Source of the DNA: Delphinus delphis
Taxonomy: Eukaryota > Chordata > Mammalia > Artiodactyla > Delphinidae
Assembly (NCBI RefSeq): GCF_949987515.2
Contig: NC_082703.1
Span: forward strand, 10,626,680-10,690,679
Direction: 5' to 3'
Length of the DNA: 64,000 bases
Position 1 is the first letter of the stretch, and each line of letters begins with the position of its first letter. Made by a program: the position numbers and the translations under genes. Below the pieces are notes generated by a model that did not search any database, was not told the DNA's origin, and worked only from the letters and a program-made list of their open reading frames with translations. Positions 34,926 through 47,549 of this stretch are shown piece by piece.

Positions 34926-36054
34926 TTTCAGAATTCTCCTGACCAGAAAGAAGTCTGTTTGATAGGTGAACATCCAAACTTTAAATTCCCCCAATAAGCA
35001 AATGAAACAGAACAAGACACAAAACACAAGATTAAATTAGAATTTAAGGATATAAAAACTATTTCCCAATGACCCTGATCCAGAGTTAAAAGTTCAACCA
35101 AATAAACCTTAAGAGTCACTGAGGGTCAAGAAGCAAAGAGTTGCTATAAACAACTCAAACTATTTAATCTCTGTCTTAATGGAGCCAGAACCGCAGTCCT
35201 CCCAAATTTCCTAGTTCAGTTGCCAGAGACATGAAATTTCGTTTGAGGCACAAAGAACCACTGGATAGAACATGAGTGTGCTAAAGGTAACTATCGAAGA
35301 GAGAAGGAAGAATCTATTCCCCCAGAAAAAAGAGACCTCTCCCTGCTCCTGTGCTGGGAAGGAGGGCTCTGCATCTGGGTTTCCATTCCCTTCTCACTGC
35401 CCTTCTGCCAGAAAGCAACAGCTGGGGGCAGTTCAGGTTTCTGGGTAGAAATGAGTGGAGCCCATAACATGGTTTCTGGGGCAGGAGAGAGGATAGCAAG
35501 CTGGGCATAAAAATGGCGTAACCAAGCAAGGAACCAGATGGCCCTGGTGGTGAGATCTAAGGGCGAATTAGACAAGAGATTTCTGCAGCAAGTCAAACAG
35601 GAGTTCAAATGGACATCTTCCATGTCATTCCCTCAAGCTTCCACTTTGGGGACATTTGAGAAAATTATAATTACTATAATATCAAGATATGGAATGGTAC
35701 TAAAACATGTCATGGTTTGAAAGGTCAAAAGAGATCTGTGCATTCCATTATGTTTTTTTAAAAAAAATCTGCTATTTTTGTTAAAAAGGAGTTGAGGGCA
35801 ACCCCGAGATGTAAGGTTTCCCAATTTTTCTCCAAATGGTTCTGGGAGACCTCCTACCTTCTTCACTCACCAACCAACTCCTCTTTACTTCAGAAAGTGC
35901 ACAGGTACCCAGATAAGTGACTAAACCACTGCAACCTGCTATCACCCCATTTCTTTCCTGAAGTGCCCCTCCCTTTCCTGACACACAGCCTGAGACAAAG
36001 ATCTAAGACACTATGCTTTCTCATTTGATCTTCATTGAATGCTATGTTTATTTA
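34926..36054. other. Unique sequence, no gene recognised
   Basis: Overlapping minus-strand frames (35291-35623 and 35314-35529, 35633-35984) use the same DNA in different phases and show no domain. Confidence 0.4.
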
Positions 36055-36165
36055 CATCATACTTTATCAACCTTAACTCACAAGGTTGTGGTGAGAGTTG
36101 AAGGAGACGAAATACATAAAATAAGTGGTGTCCACCCCACATTAGGTGCTCAACAAAATTATTCT
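36055..36165 (+). repeat. MIR 3' half fossil
   Basis: 'aactcacaaggttgtggtga', 'gagttgaaggagacgaaat' and 'ttaggtgctcaacaaaatta' fit the sense MIR 3' end. Confidence 0.6.
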
Positions 36166-36499
36166 ATTTCTGCTTAGGCCCCCCGAAAGCCTAAATGGTC
36201 TATCTTTGCTCTTAGTCACATACCCAACGTGTTGCCAGATTTCTTTTAGACATTATCCTATATAAAATTCAATCACAGCTCAGTTACTTTGGCTCAAATG
36301 ATCCCTTCTTGTGCCAGCCCAATTCCCATCCCAGAACTTTACGTGCCAGCCATCTTGAACTGCCTGCCCTTCCGAATACACGGTGCTCTGGCGTGACCAC
36401 ACACTGCGGCACTGGTGGTTTCTTCCCAGAACTATTAGCTCCCCCTTCTGTTTTTACGTGGCACATTCCTCCTGAAGATTTAATGAAATATTCTTACTC

Positions 36500-36645
36500 A
36501 GTGATACCACTGTATCCAAATATATATTGCCACATATATTTCCACTCTTTGCTTTTATATCCCGTCTGTCAGACTGTGAATTCCAGCACATCTTTGTTGG
36601 TACACTGCCTGGTGTATAACAGGTGCTTAATGAATAAATGAATGA
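36500..36645 (+). repeat. L2-type 3' end fossil
   Basis: 'gactgtgaattccagcacat', 'tacactgcctggtgtataac' and 'aggtgcttaatgaataaatg' follow the L2 3' terminal plan. Confidence 0.6.
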
Positions 36646-36737
36646 GGGAATTTTCCTATGATCTGGGCCAACAAAGTTACACTGTCTATGATTACACTGC
36701 TTTTTTTCAGTCTTATGCTTTTTATTTTACTTATTTT

Positions 36738-36935
36738 TTAAAATTTAGTTTATTGAAGTATAGTTGATTTGCAATGTTGTTAATTTTTGCTGTACAGCAA
36801 AGTGATTCAGATATACATATACATATATCCTTTTTCATCATGGTTTATCACAGGATATTCAATATAGTGTCCTGTGCTATGCAGTAGGACCTTGTTGTTT
36901 ATGTATTCTATATATAATAGTTTGCATCTGCTATA
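36738..36935 (-). mobile_element. LINE-1 3' UTR fragment, antisense
   Basis: 'tttattgaagtatagttgat', 'gctgtacagcaaagtgattc', 'caatatagtgtcctgtgcta' and 'gcagtaggaccttgttgttt' are the reverse complement of the artiodactyl L1 3' end. Confidence 0.85.
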
Positions 36936-37209
36936 TGATTATATTGTTTTTAACATCTTTAAAAAATGCCCCACACCTAAAGAAAGACAAGTGTCAGCAA
37001 TTTTGGAATTAAGTTCTGTTGTTCTTTTTTTTTTTTTTTATGGCTAGAGACACAACCAAGTCCTTACTGAGCTCTTGGCATTTTCGTTTTATCAGCAACT
37101 AAGTGCACTTTGAACAATTTTAATTTTAAAACCACTTTCCTTAATACTCTTCTTTCAACTTGTTATTTAGAGACCCACCTCTCAATCCCACTTACATCCT
37201 TCGAAAATA

Positions 37210-37252
<43 letters not shown>

Positions 37253-37271
37253 CTCTCTCTCTCTCTCTCTT
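37210..37271. repeat. (CA)n(CT)n microsatellite
   Basis: Twenty CA units pass directly into about ten CT units. Four frames on both strands cross it and are repeat translations. Confidence 0.97.
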
Positions 37272-39178
37272 CTGAAGATTCTCCCACAATAATTCAATGT
37301 GCTGATGACCTTCAAGTTGAAAGCAGAGTAAACAATGAGCACTGTTGGGGAAAACACATTCTGTTGTCAGCTTAACTTGGGGTGGGGGGAATGAGGCGCC
37401 GCGTGGCAGAAGAAATCTCTGGGGAGGGCTGGAGGTACGGAGAGCATCTACCGTAAAAGCTATAACACCGCCACCCCCCATCACTTGTTTACAAAGAAAA
37501 AGAAAATAGCTAATTGACGTAGGATGTGGGTGAGCTTGGTTTTCGTCTCCATCTGTTTTGCCTCATCTTGCGGTTGCCTTAGGAGCACATCAGAGCCAAC
37601 CATTTCCAGTGCTTTAGGGGGTAAAAAGAAATAAAATCAAATAACTCAGAGACTCTGGATCCTCCTCTCAGACTCAGGCCAGCTAAAAGAGCAATTCCAA
37701 TCCCCTGAAGCTACTATTACGTAAAAATTATGAAAGTGTCGAATTCAAGATCTTGAGAGATTACACTAATTTAAGCCTTGGATATTTTATTCCTAGTGAT
37801 TAAATGAATAACCTGGTTAGAAGTCCTCTTGAAAGCAAAATCTCAAGCGAGTGGCATCAAACATTAATCAATGGCAAAAGAAATCTAGAGTAGGAAAATT
37901 TCAAATTCTCCTGGTGGCTTATGTGTTTGATGTTTTTTTTGTCCAGGTGTGTACATCAACATCAATTGCTGAGAAAAATAAATTTATTTTCCTAGCTTAG
38001 ACCCATGTAATATTGCATGACTAAATGTAGGAATGATTTAACAGTTGCTTCTGTGGTGTTAAACAAAATCATTTTGTTTTTTCATTCTAAAATATGGTAG
38101 AGACTCAAAGTGAAGAGAACATAACTAAGCTCTGAAAAGCCTGCCTCATATCATCCGATTAAATATCTAAATTTTAAAATAATGTTCTACTGAAGTTAAT
38201 AATCACCCATAAAAATTTCAACCTCTGAGATTTACATTTTGGAAAAAGTCTTCATAAAGATTTACAGCAAGAAAGACATCCTTTCTTTTCTCATGCAATC
38301 CATTGTAAACCAACGGTCACCTTAAACTTTAGTTTTTCAGTTTCAGCAAATATTGGAACTGACTGAGAGAATATGTGAGTCAACCATAAGATGGATGTAT
38401 CTCTTGGTATTCTTGTACCTTGATATCCCAACATCATCTAGTTTCCTCTTTATACAACAAAGTATGATGGAAATGTTTCCCCACAGTGATTAGCATTGTT
38501 GTGATTTCATGCCTGCAGAAGGCGTGTGTCAGAGGATTTGATCAGACCATTTCCAACAAAAAGCCAAGAGTGCCTCATTTTTCTGGCAGCTGTAATTTCC
38601 TAGGGCCTTTTGGACTTTGGTGTTCCTATCATGAAGGATATAGATGAAACAATATTATTCAATAGGTATTTTTAGTTTACTGAGAACTAAGTGTCCTTGG
38701 GCGTGAGTTAAGAGAAACTCTTTCCAAATGTTGCCCTGTGGCTTATTACAGTATACAACTTAAGTTCATCTTGCCCGATTGTCCCTCTCAACCCACACCT
38801 GGTCAGGGTGGAGAAGTTGGTCATACAAACGAGAAGGCTCCCAAGCCTTTTATTCATTTCTTTCCTCAAGTACTTTAATAAACCAAGAAGAGATACTATG
38901 AAATAGTCAAGAGGACAAGCTCAAAGTTTCGATTTTCATTGATGCTGCCAACATTGGCTTCTCTTTTGCCAACAAGAACAGTCTTTCTATAAACTCCGAT
39001 CCTATCCAGATAATGCCCCTTCCTAGTCTATTCAAAGGAAACTTGACACTCAGCTACTTTTAAAGGCACATGCTACACACATCAGAAAAAGACAGAATAA
39101 GTCCTTCTGATACAAGGGTGAGAGTGAACAAACTATTATTTCAAATATGATTCTGTGCATGGCAATTCCAATTTAAAA
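37272..39178. other. Unique AT-rich sequence, no gene recognised
   Basis: This is a 1.9-kb block with no recognised repeat or supported exon. Confidence 0.4.
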
Positions 39179-39189
39179 GTTTTGCCTGA

Positions 39190-40437
39190 ACATTCTATGA
39201 CATAAATCACAGTAAGATCCTATTTGACCCATCTCCTAAAGAAAAGGAAATAAAAACAAAAATAAACAAATGGGACCTAATGAAAGTTAAAAGCTTTTGC
39301 ACAGCAAAGGAAACCATAAACAAGACGAAAAGACAACCCTCAGAATGGGAGAAAATATTTGCAAATGAAGCGACTGACAAAGGATTAATCTCCAAAATAT
39401 ACAGGCAGCTCATGCAGCTCAATATCACAAAAACGAACAACCCAGTCCAAAAATGGGCAGAAGACCTAAATAGACATTTCTCCAAAGAAGATATACAGAT
39501 GGCCAACAAACACATGAAAGGATGCTCAACATCACTAAAAATTAGAGAAATGCAAATCAAAACTACAATGAGGTATCACTTCACACCAATCAGAATGGCC
39601 ATCATCAAAAAATCTACAAACAGTAAATGGTGGAGAAAAGGGAACACTCTTGCACTGTTGGTGGGAATGTAAATTGATACAGCCACTATGGAGAACAGTA
39701 TGGAGGTTCCTTAAAAAACTAAAAATAGAATTACCATATGATCCAGCAATCCCACGACTGGTCATATACCCTGAGAAACCCATAATTCAAAAAGAGTCAT
39801 GTACCACAATGTTCATTGCAGCTCTATTTATAATAGCCAGGACATGGAAGCAACCTAAGTGTCCATCGACAGATGAATGGATAAAGAAGATGTGGCACAT
39901 ATATACAATGCAATATTACTCGGCCATAAAAAGAAACAAAATTGAGTTATTTGTAGTGAGGTGGATGGACCTACAGACTGTCATACAGAGTGAAGTAAGT
40001 CAGAAGGAAAAAAACAAATACCGTATGCTAATACATATATATGGAATCTAAAAAAAAAAAAAGGTTCTGAAGAACCATTTGGGGCAGGACAGGAATAAAG
40101 ATGCAGACGTACAGAATGGACTTGAGGACACAGGGAGGGGGAAGGGTAAGCTGGGACGAAGTGAGAGAGTGGCATGGACATATATACACTACCAAATGTA
40201 AAACAGATAGCTAGTGGGAAGCAGCCGCATAGCACAGGGAGATCAGCTTGGTGCTTTGTGTCCACCTAGAGGAGTGGGATAGGGAGGGTGGGAGGGAGAC
40301 ACAAAACAGAGGGGATACGGGGATATATGCATACGTATAGCTGAATCACTTTGCTATAAGGCAGAAACTAACACACCATTGTAAAGCAGTTATACTCCAA
40401 TAAAGATGTTAAAAAATAAAAATAAAATAAAATAAAT
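39190..40437 (+). mobile_element. 5'-truncated LINE-1 (ORF2 C-terminus and 3' UTR) with target-site duplication
   Basis: The copy starts late in ORF2 and ends in an A-rich tail. The peptide shows the L1 C-terminal region ('[20 protein letters not shown]', '[15 protein letters not shown]', 'WMDLQTVIQSEVSQKEKNK') over two overlapping frames, 39280-39672 and 39650-40051, so one frameshift separates them. The natural ORF2 end '...IYGI' stop is at 40051, then 3' UTR. The exact 11-bp word 'gttttgcctga' flanks it (39179-39189 and 40438-40448). It has no reverse-transcriptase domain and cannot move. Few substitutions relative to the other copies suggest a relatively young insertion. Confidence 0.93.
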
Positions 40438-40448
40438 GTTTTGCCTGA

Positions 40449-40914
40449 CAGTAACAGTTCTGTATATGTGCCACGATCTCAATAAATATCTGGTAATACG
40501 GAAGCAAAGAAACAGAAGTTTAGTTCAGAATTCAACAAATTACTCTGTTTATTTGAGATCTGGTTTCCTTTCAAGTCCCTATTCCGGGGATATGGAAATA
40601 AAAGAATAACTCATTTGCCCAAACTGGATTTTATTTTATTTTTAATTGAAATATAGTTAATTTACAATATTAAATTAGTTTCAGGTGTACAGCATAGTGA
40701 TTCACGATTTTTACAGATTATACTCCATTAAGAGGAACTACTACTACTAATAATAATAACATATTTGCCTTTTTAGCCATAGAAAGGGGTACTTCCAGGA
40801 CCAAAGCAGTCTTCTTGGAGAGTAGATTCACCTGAGCCATTCCTCGTCTCTAACAAAGCCTAGTCTCTGCGCAGCCCAGTGATTCTCAAGTGTGTGGAGC
40901 CAAATTTAAAGCAA
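40449..40914. other. Spacer between two L1s holding an antisense L1 end
   Basis: At 40630-40720 'aattgaaatatagttaattt' and 'agtttcaggtgtacagcata' form the reverse complement of an L1 3' terminus. A (CTA)n/(TAA)n patch lies at about 40738-40760. The remainder is unique. Confidence 0.75.
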
Positions 40915-41775
40915 TTAGGGAGATTGGTTCAAGATGGCGGAGTAGAAGGACGTGCTCTCACTCCCTCTTGCGAGAGCACCAGAATCATAACTGGTGAACA
41001 ATCATTGACAGGAAGACACTGGAACTCACCAAAAAAATACCCCACATCCAAGGACAAAGGAGAAGGCGCAATGAGACGGTAGGAGGGGCGCAATCACAAT
41101 AAAATCAAATCCCATAATTCCTGGGTGGGTGACTCACAGACGGGAGAACACTTATACCACAGAAGTCCACCCACTGGAGTGAAGGTTCTGAGCCCCACGT
41201 CAGGCTTCCCAACCTGCGGGTCCGGCGATAGGAGGAGGAATTCCTAGAGAATCAGACTTTGAAGACTAGCGGGATTTGACTGAAGGACTTTGACAGGACT
41301 GGGGGAAACAGAGACTCCACTCTTGGAGGGCACACACAAAGTAGTGTGTGCATCGGGACCCAGGGGAAGAAGCAGTGACCCCATAGGAGACTGAACCAGA
41401 CCTACCTGCTAGTATTGGAGAGTCTCCTGCAGAGGCAGGGGGTGGCTATGGCTCACTGTGGGGACAAGGATACTGGCAGAAGAAGTTCTGGGAAGAACTC
41501 CTTGGTGTGAGCCCTCCCAGAGTGCACCATAAGCCTCACCAAAGAGCTGGACAGGCTCCAACAGGGAGGGAACCCACCCCCACCCATCAGCAGACAAGCA
41601 GATTAAAGTTTTACTGAGCTCGGCCCACCAGAGCAACACCCAGCTCTACCCATCAGGAAGCTTGCACAAGCCTCTTAGATAGCCTCATCCACCAGAGGGC
41701 AGACAGCAGAAGCAAGAAGAACTACAATTCTGCAGCCTGTGGAAGGAAAATCACATTCACAGAAAGATAGACAAA

Positions 41776-42794
41776 ATGACAAGGCAGAGGACTTTGTACC
41801 AGATGAAGGAACAAGATAAAACCCCAGAAAAACAACGAAATGAAGTGGAGATAGGCAACCTTCCAGAAAAAGAATTCAGAATAATGATAGTCAAGATGAT
41901 CTTCACTATCGGAAAAAGAATGGAGGCAAAAGGACCTCGGAAAAAGAATGGAGGCAAAGATAGGGAAGATGCAAGAAATGTTTAACAAAGACCTAGAAGA
42001 AGTAAAGAACAAACACCTAGAAGAATTAAAGAACAAACAAACAGAGATGAACAATACAATAACTGAAATGAAAAATACTAGAAGGAATCAATAGCAGAAT
42101 AACTGAGGCAGAAGAACAGATAAGTGATCTGGAAGACAGAATGGTGGAATTCACTGCCGTGGAACAGAATAAAGAAAAAAGAATGAAAAGAAATGAAGAC
42201 AGCCTAAGAGACCTCTGGGACAACATTAAATGCAACAAAATTCACATTATAGGGGTCCCAGAAGGAGAAGACAGAGAGAAAGGACCCGAGAAAATATTTG
42301 AAGAGATTATAGTCGAAAACTTCCCTAACATCGGAAAGGAAATAGCCACCCAAGTCCAGGAAGCACAGAGAGTCCCAGGCACAAGTCCCAGGATAAACCC
42401 AAGGAGAAACACGCCAAGACACATAGTAATCAAATTGGCAAAAATTAAAGACAAAGAAAAATTATTGAAAGCAACAAGGGAAAAACAACAAATAACACAC
42501 AAGGGAACTCCCATAAGGTTAACAGCTGATTGTTCAGCAGAAACTCTACAAGCCAGAAGGGAGTGGCACGATATATTTAAAGTGATGAAAGGGAAGAACC
42601 TACAACCAAGATTACTCTACCTGGCAATGATTTCATTCAGATTCGACAGAGAGAGCAGAAGCTTTGCAGACAAGCAAAAGCTAAGAGAATTCAGCACCAC
42701 CAAACCAGCTCTACAACAAATGCTAAGGGCACTTCTCCAACTGGGAAACACAAGAGAAGAAAAGGACCTACAAAAACAAACCCAAAACAATTAA
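41776..42794 (+). pseudogene. LINE-1 ORF1 (RNA-binding chaperone) relic
   Basis: In living L1s ORF1p is a trimeric RNA-binding protein that coats L1 RNA. The relic starts at ATG 41776. Its N-terminal coiled-coil region is frame-broken, and a 20-bp word repeated 28 bp apart at 41911 and 41939 is one likely cause. From 42141 a 217-codon frame stays open through the RRM and C-terminal domains, with recognisable pieces 'KIHIIGVPEGEDREKGPEKI', 'ENFPNIGKE' and 'LTADCSAETLQARREW'. It ends 'KQTQNN' at 42794, four bases before the ORF2 ATG. A functional full protein is not possible. Confidence 0.9.
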
Positions 42795-42798
42795 GAAA

Positions 42799-45700
42799 AT
42801 GGTAACAGGAACATACATATTGATAATTACCTTAAACGTGAATGGATTAAATGCTCCAACCAAAAGACACAGGCTTGCTGAATGGATACAAAAACAAGAC
42901 CCATATATATGCTGTCTACAAGAGACCCACTTCAGGCCTAGGGATACATACAGACTGAAAGTGAGGGGATGGAAAAAGATATTCCATACAAATGGAAATC
43001 AAAAGAAAGCTGGAGTAGCTATACTCATATCAGATAAAATAGACTTTAAAATAAAGAATGTTACAAAAGACAAGGAAGGACACTACCTAATGATCAAGGG
43101 ATCAATCCAAGAAGAAGATATAACAATTAGAAATATATATGCACCCAACATAGGAGCACCTCAATACATAGGGCACCTCAATACACAGGGCAACTAACAG
43201 CTATAAAAGAGGAAATTGACAGTAACACAATAATAGTGGGGGACTTTAACACCTCACTTACACCAATGGACAGATCATCCAAAATGAAAATAAATAAGGA
43301 AACAGAAGCTTTAAATGACACAATAGACCAGATAGATTTAATTGATATTTATAGGACATTGCATCCAAAAACAGCAGATTACACTTTCTTCTCAAGTGCA
43401 CACAGAACATTCTCCAGGATAGATCACATGTTGAGTCACAAATCAAGCATCAGTGAATTTAAGAAAATTGAAATCATATCAAGAATCTTTTGCAACCACA
43501 ACACTGTGAGATTAAAAATGAATTACAGGGAAAAATAGTAAAAAACACATACAAATGGAGGCTAAACCATACGTTACTAAATAACCAAGAGATCACTGAA
43601 GAAATCAAAGAGGAAATCAAAAAATACCTAGAGACAAATGACAACGAAAACATGAAGATCCAAAACCTATGGGATGCAACAAAAGCAGTTCTAAGAGGGA
43701 AGTTTGTAGCAATACAAGCCTACCTCAAGAAAGAAGAAAAATCTCAAATAAACAATCTAAACTTACACCTAAAGGAACTAGAGAAAGAAGAACAGACAAA
43801 ACCCAGAGTTAGCAGAAGGAAAGAAATCATCAAGATCAGAGCAGAAATAAATGAAATAGAAACAAAGAAAACAATAACAAAGATCAATAAAACTAAAAGG
43901 TGGTTCTTTCAGAAGATAAACCTTTAGCCAGACTCATCAAGAAAAAGAGGGAGAGGACTCAAATCAATAAAATTAGAAATGAAAAAGGAGAAGTTACAAC
44001 AGACACCACAGAAATACAAAGCATCCTAAGAGACTACTATAAGCAACTTTATGCCAATAAAATGGACAACCTGGAAGAAATGGACAAATTCTTAGAAAGG
44101 TATAACCTTCCAAGTCTGAACCAGGAAGAAACAGAAAATATGAACAGACCAATCACAAGTAATGAAATTGAAACTGTGATTAAAAATCTTCCAAGAAACA
44201 GAAGTCCAAGACCAGATGGCTTCACAGGTGAATTCTATCAAACATTTAGAGAAGAGCTAACACCCATCCTTTTCAAACTCTTCCAAAAAAGTGCAGAGGA
44301 AGGAACACTCCCAAACTCATGCTATGAGGCTACCATCACCCTGACACCAAAACCAGACAAAGATACTACAAGAAAAGAAAATTACAGACCAATATCACTG
44401 ATGAATACAGATGCAAAAATCCTCAACAAAATACTAGCAAACAAAATCCAACAATACATTAAAAGGATCAAACACCATGATCAAGCGGGATTTATCCCAG
44501 GGATGCAAGGATTCTTCAATATACACAAATCAATCAATGTGATACACCATACTAACAAACTGAAGAATAAAAACCATATGATCATCTCAATAGATACAGA
44601 AAAAGCTTTTGACAAAATTCAACACCAATTTATGATAAAAACTCTCCAGAAAGTAGGCATAGAGGGAACCTACATCAACATAATAAAGGCCATATATGAC
44701 AAACCCAAAGCAAACATCATTCTCAGTGGTGAAAAACTGAAAGCATTTCCTCTAAGATCAGGAACAAGAAAAGGATGTCCACTCTCGCCACTATTATTCA
44801 ACATAGTTTTGGAAGTTTTAGCCACAGCAATCAGAGAAGAAAAAGAAATAAAATGAATACAAATCGGAAAAGAAGTTAAAACTGTCACTGTTTGCAGATG
44901 ACATGATACTATACATAGAGAATCCTAAAGATGCCACCAGAAAACTACTAGAGCTAATCAATGAATTTGGTAAAGTTGCAGGATACAAAATTAATGCACA
45001 GAAATCTCTTGCATTCCTATACACTAACAATGAAAGATCAGAAAGAGAAATTAAGGAAACAATCCCATTCACAATTGCAACAAAAGGAATAAAATACCGA
45101 GGAATAAACCTACCTAAGGAGGTAAAAACCTGTACTCAGAAAACTATAAGACACTGATGAAAGAAATCAAAGATAACACAAACAGATGGAGAGATACACC
45201 ATGTTCTTGGATTGGAAGAATCAATATTGTGAAAATTACTACACTACCCAAAGGAATCTACGGATTCAGTGCAATCCCTATCAAATTACCAGTGCCATTT
45301 TTTACAGAACCAGAACAAAAAAATCTTAAAATTTTTATAGAGACACAAAAGACCCCCAATAGCCAAAGCAAACTTGAGGGGAAAAAATGGAGGAGGAGGA
45401 ACAAACTCCCTGACTTCAGACTATACTACAAAGCTACAGTAATCAAGACAATATGGTACTGTCCCCAAAACAGAAATATAGATCAATGGAACAGGATAGA
45501 AAGCCCAGAGATAAACCCACACACCTATGGTCAACTAATCTATGACAAAGGAGGCAAGGATATACAATGGAGAAAAGACAGCCTCTTCAATAAGTGGTGC
45601 TGGGAAACTGGACAGCTACATGTAAAAGAATGAAATTAGAACACTCCCTAACATAAAAATAAACTCAAAATGGATTAGAGACCTACATGTAAGACCAGAA

Positions 45701-46606
45701 AGTATAAAACTCTTAGAGGAAAACATAGGAAGAACACTCTTTGACATAAATCATAGCAAGATCTTTTTTGATCCACCTCCTAGAGTAATGGAAATAAAAA
45801 CAAAAATAAACAAATGGGACCTAATGAAACTTCAAAGCTTTTGCAAAGCAAAGGAAACTACAAACAAGAAAAAAAGACAACCCTCTGAATGGGAGAAAAT
45901 ATTTGCAAATGAATCAACTAACAAAGGATTAATCTCCAAAATATATAAACAGCTCATGCAGCTCAATATTAAAAAAACAAACAACCCAGTCAAAAACTTG
46001 TTGGAAGACCTAAATAGACATTTCTCCAAAAAAGACATACAGATGTCCAAGAAGCACATGAAAAGCTGCTCAACATCACTAATTATTAGAGAAATGCAAA
46101 TCAAAACTACAATGAGGTATCACCTCACACCATTCAGAATGGGCATCATCAGAAAATCTACAAAGAACAAATGCTAGAGAGGGTGTGGAGAAAAGGGAAC
46201 CCTCCTGCACTGTTGGTGGGAATGTAAATTGATACAGCCACTATGGAGAACAGTATGGAGGTTCCTTAACTAACTAAAAATAGAACTACCATATGACCCA
46301 GCAATCCCACTACTGGGCATATACCCAGAGAAAACCATAATTCAAAAAGACACATGCACACCAATGTTCATTGCAGCATTATTTACAACAGGCAGGTCAT
46401 GGAAGCAACCTAAATGCCCATGGACAAACAAATGGATAAAGAAGATGTGGTACGTATGTACAATGGAATATTACTTGGTCATAAAAAGGAATGAAATTGG
46501 GACATTTGTAGTGAGGTGGATGGATCTAGAGACTGTCATACAGAGTGAAGTAAGTCAGAAAGAGCAAAACAAATATTGTATATTAATGCGTATATGTGGA
46601 ACGCAG
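42799..46606 (+). pseudogene. LINE-1 ORF2 (endonuclease / reverse transcriptase) relic
   Basis: ORF2p normally nicks DNA and primes reverse transcription on the target. An apurinic-type endonuclease region is visible at 42799-43538: 'NVNGLNAP', 'LQETHF', 'GDFN' and 'RIDHML' keep the expected Asn, Glu, Asp and His positions. The reverse-transcriptase region covers 43900-44856, and the catalytic FADD lies at 44891-44902 in a different phase. Breaks include a 17-bp duplication at 43157-43190, a shift near 43540, a TGA at 44853-44855, an extra base near 44875 and shifts near 45160 and 45640-45790. The C-terminal Cys-rich part reaches about 46606, where the usual stop reads CAG. It is non-functional. 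Confidence 0.92.
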
Positions 46607-46830
46607 AAAAACAGTACAGATGAGCCGGTTTGCAGGGCAGAAATTGAGACACAGAAGTAGAGAACAAACGTATGGACACCAAGGGGGAAAGTGGCAGGGG
46701 TGGTGGTGGTGGTGTGATGAATTGGGAGATTGGGATTGACATACATACATTAATATGTATTAAAACAGATAAGTAATAAGAACCTGCTGTATAAAAAATA
46801 AATAAAATAAAATTCAAAAAAGAATAAAAT

Positions 46831-47549
46831 AAAGCTTTTAGGAATCCATACGAAACACCCTCAATTTTGATGAATTCTGAGATGGTTTGTGACAGTCAAC
46901 TAGGATTTCTCTAATTGATCTCAATAGATACTAATCCTGGACTTCATGGGAAGAAAAGAAAAACGAATCTAGGCCATTCTAACCAAAATAAATGAATTAA
47001 TGCAAAGCGAGGAGAGAAATTAGAAATCAATTGGGCAATGTCATTGTTGCCCATCATTTGGGGTTACGTTCATTTTCAATCAGGGCTAACATTTAGGCCT
47101 TCAGTTGCACATTTGAAGCACACATGTCACCCAGAAGGTGAAGCAAACAGAGTGAGGTTGTAGAGAAGGGCCAATCAGGTGGTTCAGTAATCCTCAGAAA
47201 CAAAGAGATGGACCAGCACACTGTTGGGGAGATTCCTTAGTAGACAGGGCACATGAACAGATGGCCTCTTTGTTGGCTATTCCTATGTGGTCGTCAGGTG
47301 ATGATCCAACTTGTTACTGCCTTGCAAGAAACAGCCAGGGGTGGCTACTTCTTCTCTTTGAATCACCCACTATTATAACAGCAGCAGCTAGGAAGTGCTT
47401 CTTTGTTTGGTCTTGCTCCAGAAATCAACTGTAGACATTTAAAGCTTCCAGGAACCTTTGAGGTGAGTTAGTCCCACCTCTTACTTTCGAGGCAAAGTGG
47501 ACAAGGCCCAGAGGGGCAGAATGACTTTCTAAAAGTGGCCTCATCTGTT
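46831..47549. other. Unique sequence ending in an ancient repeat
   Basis: 47445-47535 ('cttccaggaacctttgaggt', 'ggcccagaggggcagaatga') resembles the common old mammalian repeat also seen at 4330 and 22201. No gene seen. Confidence 0.4.

Larger units (their letters stand above)
40915..46830 (+). mobile_element. Nearly full-length but inactivated LINE-1
   Basis: A 5.9-kb L1 in the usual order. The 5' UTR spans 40915-41775 and begins at 'gattggttcaagatggcgga', the conserved YY1-type 'aagatggcgg' start. ORF1 relics span 41776-42794, ORF2 relics 42799 to about 46606, and the 3' UTR with an A-rich tail ends near 46830. Several frameshifts and stops break both frames, so it is dead in cis. The intact left end shows that this was a full-length insertion, unlike the other L1s in the window, which are 5'-truncated. 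Orientation matches the truncated copy only 480 bp upstream. No clean target-site duplication was found. Confidence 0.95.

Noticed and set aside
35291..35623. 110-codon minus-strand frame
   Set aside because: A second minus-strand frame overlaps it in another phase. No splice signals or family resemblance.
37163..37484. Frames of 60-100 codons with Cys-Val or His-Thr runs (also 20144-20329, 24924-25202)
   Set aside because: They translate CA/TG or CT microsatellites.
39207..39560. Minus-strand frames rich in Phe, Ser and Leu over the L1 blocks (also 41722-42054, 42242-42514, 45832-46104)
   Set aside because: They are the antisense shadow of adenine-rich L1 ORF sequences and not genes.
47422..47462. 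41-bp mini-exon with an excellent acceptor and a GAG|GTGAGT donor
   Set aside because: The donor half lies in a common old mammalian repeat ('ccaggaacctttgaggtgag...'), and a 13-codon peptide cannot be judged. Kept only as a curiosity.
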